From an uncultured Lachnospiraceae bacterium (GTDB taxonomy: Bacteria; Bacillota; Clostridia; Lachnospirales; Lachnospiraceae): DNA of 29,533 nt. Every line of letters starts with the position of its first letter. Position 1 is the stretch's first letter. The stretch is from the NCBI GenBank assembly GCA_910584915.1, contig CAJUDM010000038.1:1-29533 (forward strand), read 5' to 3'. Made by a program: the position numbers and the translations under genes. This document shows positions 24,001 through 29,533 of this stretch, one piece after another. The notes under the pieces are model-generated. The model was not told the origin of the DNA, searched no databases, and worked only from the letters and a program-made list of their open reading frames with translations.

Positions 24001-24496
24001 TATGGAGGAGGAGGCAAAAAAGGCTGCCACAGCAACAATGGATGCATATATCTCAGCCATTAAGGGCAAAACGGCAGAAGTCCATTCGGCGATGGGCGCC
24101 TTAACTTTTGCCAATAATGATTTAAATGGCTATGCAACAGGAACTTTGGATGCAGCTCCCGGGTTAGCGCTCGTCGGGGAAGAAGGACCTGAACTTGTCA
24201 ATTTCAAGGGTGGGGAGGTGGTCTACACGGCGTCTGAGACGTCAAATATCCTGTCGCAGAAAAATGAGGATAGAGATTTTTACATTCCGCCTGTTGAGGA
24301 ATCGGAAGGCGTGGGCGATCCTGGAGATAAGACCATCACTCTTAAGATCGAAGGCTCTGGAGAAATGAAAGTAGGAGGGCGCGGTGCCAGCAAAGAGGAC
24401 ATCATAGATGCCCTCTTTGAAAATATGAGAGGTATTCTGATGGATATCATCCGACAGGAAATAATGGAGGAAGGAGACATGTCATATGAGTTCTAG
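21065..24496 (+). CDS. Tail tape measure protein (TP901 core type, XkdO position)
   Basis: 1143 aa; it sets tail length and is ejected with the DNA. After a helical N-terminus and a coiled coil (about 115-145, EEEIEKAKKEQEEYRKKQEE) comes a TP901-type core (about 175-410) with AGFETNVAMVSTVAD, LADASYNAISAG and MASSMGKAISTASAYSVDL motifs. A hydrophobic stretch with possible membrane segments covers about 482-550. Long coiled coils follow. The C-terminal LVGEEGPELVNFKGGEVVYT motif is typical of tape measures. The start lies 2 bp after the frameshift product's stop, with GGGAGG inside that gene, so translation is coupled. It overlaps the next gene by 11 bp. Confidence 0.93.
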   Translation: MAGISVRLKAIDGISTKFDKMVSTVERALGAFDKLETAADLSCDVMSEGVAEAAEAMNQAAVSADHLADAVSEISAKDAWDILAEEAQGMRELGEESDKTGEALEGLTPKIKDTEEEIEKAKKEQEEYRKKQEETTEAVEAFGKVLAAVGIAAVLTSIAGAFTDCSQAAAGFETNVAMVSTVADATALSAGELSAQISELSADTARNVNELADASYNAISAGVATEAAVSTVGEASKLATAGFTSSSSALSVLTTTLNAYGLEASEVTNISDSLVTSQNLGVLTIDQMASSMGKAISTASAYSVDLYNLESGYISLTKAGISVEESTTYISSMFNELGKASSNVAGIIVEETGMSFGQLMDSGYTLADVLDIVYESAGRDGEAMMNLWGSAEAGKAANAIINQGLDTFNSNLEKLENSAGTTQAAYEAMTNTTAYSTERMENSFNNLSIAIGDDLNPVVSQFQNGIADVTDGFTRLINEHPAITAALTGIVVGIGAVTLAVTAYTAVTEIAAVASAALGATMAATLGPVMLVAAAVGALTAGVIYFANATEDETAGMTAATKAQYNELQSLNAEYETACEKYGETSEEALRLKYKIDDLSESFESNRQTVEEFTAEVDALCNSTAQISESFNDSLAEISSQEAGALALIQKYEDLASQIDLTKGQEKELEAVTKKLSEHYPDLAEQLDGAAVSAENYAEALRAACEQEAEQRKEDAAVETYTEALKKRAELTEEIAKAEENVRLEQERINNMSAAEKLFVGAVAGSGAIDGDLELYQDALEELNNAQSENEDIISRIEENWEAAASAAEEAGEVQMTAEEAVSEAISGVSEHLEELCGEYDKAYESALNSIQGQYSLWDSIGEIAAMSSNDITEALQSQIDYWESYSSNLDGLMDKAASIEGLESVLNSVADGSEDSAAMLAGMASMSDEQLSAMVEQYNKLQLSQEETAESMAELATDFESELDEIQTAMEEAVSNMNMEEEAKKAATATMDAYISAIKGKTAEVHSAMGALTFANNDLNGYATGTLDAAPGLALVGEEGPELVNFKGGEVVYTASETSNILSQKNEDRDFYIPPVEESEGVGDPGDKTITLKIEGSGEMKVGGRGASKEDIIDALFENMRGILMDIIRQEIMEEGDMSYEF

Positions 24497-25151
24497 CTGC
24501 CAAATATATCTTGCGCAACAGTATACAAGATTCAGGTTTCCGGTCCTTCCGGAAACAGTTAAGGTCGGCTATGGGAGCGATAATGACAAGATGAAGGTAT
24601 GCGGGGTTGGCGAGGTGACAGTCATACAGGATAGCGCAGCAGCAAACATTAGTTTTTCCAGTTTTTTCCCAAAACATTATTTCAGCGGCTGCGACTATAG
24701 TGATATCCCTGATCCTCTTTCAGCGGCAGAGGCAATCTCCACTTTCAAGAACAGTGGGAAACCAGTCAGGTTTACCATTACTGGCGGCATGAATGTATCC
24801 ATGTATGTCACAATAGAAAAGTTTGACATAGAGGAAAGGGGAGGAGACCCTGAGACCATATACTTTTCAATTGCCCTGAAAGAATACAGGGAAGTAGTTG
24901 TGCGGCAGATCAAAGTACAGGTATCTGCGAAAAAAGCAATGATCTCGGCGCCGATATCCAGGACGGATACTTCTCCGGCAGGAGGACAGACATACACAGT
25001 AAAGAAGGGTGACTGCCTGTGGAATCTCGCCAAAAAATTTTACGGGGGCGGCGCAAAGTATACGGCCATATATAATGTGAACAAATCTGTCATTGGCGGG
25101 AACCCGAACCTTATCTATCCTGGGCAGGTGCTCACCATTCCGGCAGCATAA
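24486..25151 (+). CDS. xkdP: LysM-domain tail protein (XkdP-like)
   Basis: 221 aa. The N-terminal 150 residues (FRFPVLPETVKVGYGS, GEVTVIQD, FFPKHYFSG, YFSIALKEYREV) are typical of the XkdP family of contractile tails. The C-terminal LysM domain, about 170-220, has QTYTVKKGDCLWNLAKKFYG and NPNLIYPGQVLTIP. LysM binds glycans, and in contractile systems such proteins sit at the hub near the tape measure, possibly helping pass the peptidoglycan. The ATG lies in the last codons of the tape measure gene. Confidence 0.92.
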   Translation: MSSSCQIYLAQQYTRFRFPVLPETVKVGYGSDNDKMKVCGVGEVTVIQDSAAANISFSSFFPKHYFSGCDYSDIPDPLSAAEAISTFKNSGKPVRFTITGGMNVSMYVTIEKFDIEERGGDPETIYFSIALKEYREVVVRQIKVQVSAKKAMISAPISRTDTSPAGGQTYTVKKGDCLWNLAKKFYGGGAKYTAIYNVNKSVIGGNPNLIYPGQVLTIPAA

Positions 25152-25168
25152 GGGGGGGAGATGGGGCT

Positions 25169-26149
25169 ATGATACAGTTTATTATTATCAAGGGCACTGT
25201 GGGCTATGATGTCTCGGAGTGCTTTGAAACGATTACATGGGGCGGCAGAAAAGGAGCCGCCCCGAGAAATATCAAGATAACGCTACTGGATGATGATGGG
25301 GACAGGCATAAAAGGGTATCCGTAGACTGCGAGAACGGTGACCAGTGTGTGATATATGAGGACGGCGTTGAGTTATTCCGCGGCATCATCGTGTCACACA
25401 CGCAGAGCAATAAGAAAAAGCTTGTGGTTACGGCGTATGATAACATGTATTATTTGGCGAACAACAAGGATTCTTTCTGCTACACGAATAAGACTGCAAC
25501 GGAAATCTTTAATGATTGCATGGCACGGATCGGGATGACAGGCGGTACCGCGGTGGATACCGGATACGTTATCCCTGAACTGCCGAAAGCAAAAACTACA
25601 TATTATGATGTCTTGCTGGATGCTCTGAGCAGTACATATAAAGCGACTGGCATACGCTATTATATCTCTTCGGAGAAGGGAAACATCCATTTGAAGCGAA
25701 GAGCCGAATCCGTCCTGCAGTGGGTGATGGAGGTCGGGGCAAATATTACAGATTATGAGTATACAAAAAGCATTGTTGGGATAAAGACGAGAGTAAGGCT
25801 TTTGTCAAAAGAGGATGCAGTTGTCTTTGAAAAAACAGATGCCGCCTTAGAAGGAGAGATAGGGGTATTCATGGAGGTCAAATCCGTGGATGACAGCTAT
25901 AATGACGCGCAGATGAGAGAACTGGTCCAATCGGTATTTTCTGAAAAAGGAATGCCCACAAGGTCCCTGAGGGTATCTGGTATTGGAATATCGGAAGCGG
26001 TGTCGGGGGGCTGTGTCTATGTGATCATTCCTCATTTGGGGATAAAAAGGACATTTTATATTGACGAGGATACGCACACCTTTACAAGAAGATCCCACAA
26101 AATGACTTTGAAATTAAATTTTGCAGATGATATCGATTCTGCAGGATAG
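25169..26149 (+). CDS. xkdQ: Baseplate hub protein (XkdQ-like)
   Basis: 326 aa. TWGGRKGAAPRNIKITLLDDD, VYEDGVELFRGIIVSHTQSNKK, VTAYDNMYYLANNKDSF and a C-terminal GVYVIIPHLGI-like strand set with SHKMTLKLNFA fit XkdQ, the equivalent of T4 gp27/Mu gp44 hub rings. It connects the tail tube to the spike or lysin. Located between XkdP and XkdR as in PBSX. No enzymatic domain is visible. GGGGGGAGATGGGGCT precedes the ATG. Confidence 0.88.
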   Translation: MIQFIIIKGTVGYDVSECFETITWGGRKGAAPRNIKITLLDDDGDRHKRVSVDCENGDQCVIYEDGVELFRGIIVSHTQSNKKKLVVTAYDNMYYLANNKDSFCYTNKTATEIFNDCMARIGMTGGTAVDTGYVIPELPKAKTTYYDVLLDALSSTYKATGIRYYISSEKGNIHLKRRAESVLQWVMEVGANITDYEYTKSIVGIKTRVRLLSKEDAVVFEKTDAALEGEIGVFMEVKSVDDSYNDAQMRELVQSVFSEKGMPTRSLRVSGIGISEAVSGGCVYVIIPHLGIKRTFYIDEDTHTFTRRSHKMTLKLNFADDIDSAG

Positions 26150-26157
26150 GAGAAGAT

Positions 26158-26577
26158 GTGGAGAATGAGACGAGTTTGAAACAGCTGTTCCAGGGGATGA
26201 TGCCGGAGGGGGCGGGAGTGGTCGAGGGAGCAGTAAGTAAAGAATCTCCTTTGGAGATAACCCTTGCCAATGACGCGACGATGATACTCTCTAAAAACTC
26301 TTTGATTATCCCGGAACACCTGACGGACCATGAGGTTGAAGTGGACATCATAGGCGGCGAAGGGGTATTATACGCGCCGACAGGGGCGGAGGAGGATGGA
26401 GGAAGCCACGAGCATCCCGAGATTGAAAAAGGCGGGCAGCACATCCATGAACTTGAGAGCCTGCACCTCACAAGCGGGAAAATGGTTCTCCATACAGGGC
26501 TGAAGGAGGGGGAGATTGTGTATCTTCTCCGCTATAACAACGGAAAAAAATATTATGTTCTGGATAGAAGGGGGTGA
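26158..26577 (+). CDS. xkdR: XkdR-like baseplate protein (DUF2577)
   Basis: 139 aa from GTG 26158 with AGGAGA upstream. An N-terminal helix (LKQLFQGMMPEG) is followed by EGAVSKESPLEITLANDATMILSKNSLIIPEHLTDH, a beta-barrel-like segment, a His-rich acidic loop (SHEHPEIEKGGQHIHELE) and closing strands YLLRYNNGKKYYVLDR. This fits the XkdR/DUF2577 family, OB-fold-like proteins next to the hub. The His-rich loop could bind a metal. The stop lies within the ribosome site of the next gene. Confidence 0.82.
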   Translation: MENETSLKQLFQGMMPEGAGVVEGAVSKESPLEITLANDATMILSKNSLIIPEHLTDHEVEVDIIGGEGVLYAPTGAEEDGGSHEHPEIEKGGQHIHELESLHLTSGKMVLHTGLKEGEIVYLLRYNNGKKYYVLDRRG

Positions 26578-26582
26578 TCTTT

Positions 26583-27002
26583 GTGGCATTGGATATTCCT
26601 ATCCCATTTGAAACAATCGAAAATGAGCAGGAAAAGACTTCCAGAACTTATAGGATCGATTGGGATGAGGGGAGGATAATAGGTTTCGTCGATGGACAGG
26701 AAGCCATGAACCAATATATCAAAAAGGCTATCCTTACGCCCCGTTTCCGTTGCCTGATATATTCCCATCAATATGGAAGCGAAATTATAGACACCCTGAT
26801 GGATAAAGATGTGACAAGGGAATATATCGAAGCGGAAATATCATTCTTGGTGACAGACACACTCATTCACGATCCCAGGGTGCTCAGGGTCTATAACATT
26901 GAGGTTGAGTTTTTTGACACTTATCACATGCAGGATAGTTGTGCCATTACTTTTGATGTAGATACTATATATGGGCAGACAAAGATAAGGGAGGTGGTCT
27001 GA
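26583..27002 (+). CDS. xkdS: XkdS-like baseplate wedge protein (gp25-like, DUF2634)
   Basis: 139 aa. RTYRIDWDEGRIIGFVDGQEAMNQYIKKAILTPRFR and SHQYGSEI are hallmarks of the XkdS family, equivalent to T4 gp25, which joins baseplate to sheath (including the conserved Y.IDWD...DG.EA..Q...K.L.T.R). GTG 26583 is chosen because the extended site AAGGGGGTGATC (26568-26579) sits just upstream; GTG 26574 lies inside that site and cannot be served by it. The stop touches the TTG of the next gene. Confidence 0.87.
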   Translation: MALDIPIPFETIENEQEKTSRTYRIDWDEGRIIGFVDGQEAMNQYIKKAILTPRFRCLIYSHQYGSEIIDTLMDKDVTREYIEAEISFLVTDTLIHDPRVLRVYNIEVEFFDTYHMQDSCAITFDVDTIYGQTKIREVV

Positions 27003-28091
27003 TTGTTTGATGAATATACTGAAGATTATTTCATGGAGCAGGCACGGGAAATGGGGGATAAACTTGGTGTCGATACCAGAGAGGGCAGCATTTATATGGA
27101 TGCAGCAGCAGGCCATTGTATACGGGCGGCAAAATTTTATGAGGATTTAAGATATGTCTTTAATCTGTTGTTTAAAGATACCTGCACCGGCGACGTATTG
27201 GACGAATGGGCATCCATGAATCAGATATACCGTAAGTCAGCCACACCATCTTATTATATTCCTGTATTTGACGGTGTTGCACCAGCAGATATGCTTGGCG
27301 ACAGATATATGGTTAACGGATACTATTTCACGTTGGTAAGGGAAAATGACGAATTTTATTTAAAGTCAGAAATTCCCGGAACGGAAACAAACTATCTGCT
27401 CAAAGGAGAAAAGATCATACCGGTACGCAACACTATTGGATTAAGATCCGCAGTGCTCGGTGAGATGTATGCGGCGGGGACAGATAAAGAAGATGATGAA
27501 AGTTTGAGGAGCCGATGGAAAGATGCACTCTCAAAGCCGGAAGAAAATTGGAATGCGCAGCAGTTCAAGGCCTGTTGTGAAGAGTATGACGGGGTAGGCA
27601 GGGCTCTCATCCGGTCTCTCGCGAATGGCGCATGCACCGTTAAGGCTCTTATTATAAGCTCGGAGGGGACATCTCCGCCTCAGTCGTTGATCGACCGCAT
27701 ACAGGAAGAAATGGATCCCGGTTCTGAAGGATTGGGAAATGGAAGAGTTGTGATCGGGTGTAAGTTTTATGCGGTTGCAGTGGGGCAGGAGGAGGTTAAT
27801 ATTTCTTTCAATGTAGTTATTGCATCAGGCTATTCATTGGATGGTACAAAAGAGATGGTCCGCCAAGAGCTGATTGGCTATATGAAGGATATTGCTTTGA
27901 ATACTCCGGATAAAGAGGATATGGTAGTGAAATACATGAAAGTGATCGGTATTCTGGCGAACATTGCAGGGATTAAGGACTTAGAGAACCTTACACTGAA
28001 TGGAGCTTCAGAAAATCTAAATATTGAGGCAGATAATGTTCCTGTGCTTGGCGACCTGATAATGAATGAAACAGTAACTTTAAATGAATAG
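27003..28091 (+). CDS. xkdT: Baseplate J-like protein (XkdT)
   Basis: 362 aa from TTG 27003 with GGGAGGTGG upstream. The N-terminal REGSIYMDAAAGHCIRAAKFYEDL and TCTGDVLDEWASMNQIYRK, the beta-rich middle with GTETNYLLKGEKI, and DESLRSRWKDALSKPEENWN then EEYDGVGRALI fit the baseplate J family (Mu gp47/T4 gp6 equivalent), the main part of the wedge. Lies between XkdS and XkdU as expected. Base composition is more AT-rich from here on. Confidence 0.9.
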   Translation: MFDEYTEDYFMEQAREMGDKLGVDTREGSIYMDAAAGHCIRAAKFYEDLRYVFNLLFKDTCTGDVLDEWASMNQIYRKSATPSYYIPVFDGVAPADMLGDRYMVNGYYFTLVRENDEFYLKSEIPGTETNYLLKGEKIIPVRNTIGLRSAVLGEMYAAGTDKEDDESLRSRWKDALSKPEENWNAQQFKACCEEYDGVGRALIRSLANGACTVKALIISSEGTSPPQSLIDRIQEEMDPGSEGLGNGRVVIGCKFYAVAVGQEEVNISFNVVIASGYSLDGTKEMVRQELIGYMKDIALNTPDKEDMVVKYMKVIGILANIAGIKDLENLTLNGASENLNIEADNVPVLGDLIMNETVTLNE

Positions 28092-28100
28092 GAGGATCAC

Positions 28101-28787
28101 ATGCTTGTATTTAATAACCAGCAGAGGAGCGGATACGAAGAAATTGTATCCTATAGTCCTCGCTATTACGGAAGGATCAAAGAGATGGATGCGGTGTTCC
28201 GCCTTGCTGGTATGTTTGTAGATTTGATGGCGAGGGATCTGGAAAGTGTAGTGGAGCTACAGTTTGTCAATTATATGGACGGTGAACCGCTTAAAAGGCT
28301 GGAAAATTTTTTGGAAATTAAGGCAGATAAAAAGCAATCTGTTGAGGAGCGGAGAAAAACAGTTCTGTCTTATTTTATTAAGTCTGGCGGTGCTTCTGGG
28401 CTGAATATAAAAAAACTGATCAGTGTTTTTACACACATTCCGGTGGAGGTATCTTTTGACGGAGGGCGTATAGATATTAAGTTTAATATCAGTGGCACAG
28501 CGGAGGCGGAAGAAGCAGAATCGTGCATAACAGAAATTATGGCTCTATTGCGGAAAAAAATACCGGCACACATTTCATTAAGTTATGAATTTGCCTATGT
28601 TGTAAGAAGGGAAATAAGTATATATCTCGCTCCTGTCATATCTGAATACGTTAATGTGGCTTATAGGCCATATAAACAGAATCAATATGTTAGTATAGAG
28701 AGTTCTCTACAGGTAGGAGCATCTGCGGGAGTATATGTAAAACTAAATATCGGAGGAGAAAAAGATGAACGGGACTATAGTTACTAA
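28101..28787 (+). CDS. xkdU: XkdU-like baseplate protein (DUF2313)
   Basis: 228 aa. RIKEMDAVFRLAGMFVDLMARDLESVVEL, LKRLENFLEIKADKKQSVEERRKTVLSYF and GLNIKKLISVFTHIPVEVSF are typical of XkdU (Mu gp48-like), which completes the wedge and anchors fibres. ATG with AGGAGG upstream. It overlaps the tail fibre gene by 23 bp. The C-terminal part is beta-rich. Fully intact. Confidence 0.88.
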   Translation: MLVFNNQQRSGYEEIVSYSPRYYGRIKEMDAVFRLAGMFVDLMARDLESVVELQFVNYMDGEPLKRLENFLEIKADKKQSVEERRKTVLSYFIKSGGASGLNIKKLISVFTHIPVEVSFDGGRIDIKFNISGTAEAEEAESCITEIMALLRKKIPAHISLSYEFAYVVRREISIYLAPVISEYVNVAYRPYKQNQYVSIESSLQVGASAGVYVKLNIGGEKDERDYSY

Positions 28788-29533
28788 AAAAGGGCTTCAT
28801 TTGATAACTAAACTTATGGCAGCAAAAAAAACTTTTATTTTTACAAGGGCAGCGGTCGGAACAGGTAAATTGTTACCGAATTACGATCCATCAATGATGC
28901 TTGATTTAATCGAATACAAAATGGATGGCGATATAACTTCATGTATCGCTTATGCGGAGGAAGCTTCAGCCACATTTCAGGTGAGTTCTGTCGGAATTGA
29001 GACAGGATTTTTTATTTCGGAAGCGGGGCTTTATGCAGAGGATCCGGATGAGGGTGAAATATTATACGCTTATGCGGATATGTCATCAGATCCACAGTAC
29101 ATATATGCGCAAAACGATATAGTCTCAAAATTTTTAGAAATAACATTAACAGTTATTGTAGGTCCAGTAGAAAAACTAATGGCAAATATGAATCCGACCA
29201 GTATCATTACGAAGAGGGTTTTTGATGAAAAAATAAGTCAGTTGGAGACACCGGATTTTGACGATTCCGGGGAAGTGGAGGGAATTACTTCCTTTACGGA
29301 TTTTCTGGAAAAATTCGTTAAAGGAAGCAGCATATATCAGCAACTTGCAAATTTTAAAGCAGGACTGAAATTCGTGCTCCATGCTGGGCAGTTGGTGAAC
29401 AATGGGTACTGCGAGACGCCGGGGAAGTTCCCAATGGATGCGGCTTTTGGGAAGACGCTGCAGGATCAAATAACTGGGTTATATAGTGAGATTGTGGAAA
29501 GACATATAAAAGACATAGTCATAACAAAAACCC
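28765..29533 (+). CDS. Tail fibre / tail-collar protein, N-terminal part (3' truncated by window)
   Basis: About 256 codons, open to the window end. ATG 28765 has GGAGGA (28752-28757) upstream and overlaps the end of xkdU. The N-terminus begins MNGTIVTKKGLHLITKLMAA, then FTRAAVGTGK, VSSVGIETGFFISEAGLYAEDPDEG and EILYAYADMSSDPQYI, the typical baseplate-attachment region of myovirus fibres (phage tail-collar type). Later, GGQLVNNGYCETP-like residues (AGQLVNNGYCETPGKF) introduce a possible shaft. The receptor-binding end is outside the window. Function: host recognition. Confidence 0.85.
   Translation, partial: MNGTIVTKKGLHLITKLMAAKKTFIFTRAAVGTGKLLPNYDPSMMLDLIEYKMDGDITSCIAYAEEASATFQVSSVGIETGFFISEAGLYAEDPDEGEILYAYADMSSDPQYIYAQNDIVSKFLEITLTVIVGPVEKLMANMNPTSIITKRVFDEKISQLETPDFDDSGEVEGITSFTDFLEKFVKGSSIYQQLANFKAGLKFVLHAGQLVNNGYCETPGKFPMDAAFGKTLQDQITGLYSEIVERHIKDIVITKT

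Noticed and set aside
1..29533. tRNA genes, CRISPR arrays, insertion sequences, attachment sites
   Set aside because: None seen: no regularly spaced repeats with unique spacers, no transposase, no tRNA-like cloverleaf, and neither prophage end is within the window.

Overview
This window is the structural part of a temperate, contractile-tailed (myovirus) phage, most likely a prophage of a low-to-mid-GC Firmicute, perhaps a gut Clostridia/Lachnospiraceae-type host. Grounds: every supported gene lies on the + strand in one tightly packed, overlapping series; strong AGGAGG ribosome sites are everywhere; and the morphogenesis genes follow the PBSX/skin order of Bacillus (terminase, portal, MuF, XkdF protease, capsid, YqbF-H, XkdI-J, sheath, tube, chaperone, tape measure, XkdP-U, fibre). 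The host assignment is inference. Both ends are cut inside genes (VapE-like helicase at the left, tail fibre at the right). No integrase, repressor or lysis gene is inside the window.

Region 1 (1-6799), DNA metabolism and late control: the C-terminus of a VapE-type SF3 helicase; an intergenic stretch (689-930) crowded with copies of GTNAACAT and overlapping hairpins; a VRR-NUC nuclease translationally coupled to a SNF2 helicase; a 606-aa Cys-rich protein with a ParB/DUF3102-like N-terminus and a perfect 16-bp palindrome in its gene; several small proteins; an HNH endonuclease with two N-terminal repeats; and an ArpU/sigma-region-4-like late regulator. The left part is clearly richer in GC than the tail genes.

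Region 2 (6800-7473), switch to late expression: three tandem 9-bp TTGTCC repeats, positioned as a -35 element ahead of an AT-rich -10, start right after the regulator gene. A terminator-like hairpin follows, then a small membrane protein that looks like a moron, then a second terminator.

Region 3 (7474-18213), head: terminase small and large subunits, portal, and a MuF head protein with a C-terminal EndoU-type RNase domain. A small acidic protein that is probably its immunity partner follows, then a terminator. Next come XkdF-like protease/scaffold (with an in-frame internal start for a separate scaffold), major capsid protein, a YqbF-like HeH protein, a possible decoration protein, and the connector and head-completion proteins.

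Region 4 (18215-29533), tail: sheath, tube, terminator, and a tail assembly chaperone with a perfect A AAA AAC slippery site that gives a -1 frameshift product. Then tape measure, LysM protein XkdP, hub XkdQ, XkdR, XkdS, baseplate J-like XkdT, XkdU, and the start of a tail fibre.

The most notable content is the MuF-EndoU toxin with its neighbouring immunity candidate, embedded in the head operon: a toxin apparently built into the virion. Second is the putative late-control circuit (ArpU-like protein, TTGTCC repeats, leader terminator). Third is the GTNAACAT array beside the replication helicase.
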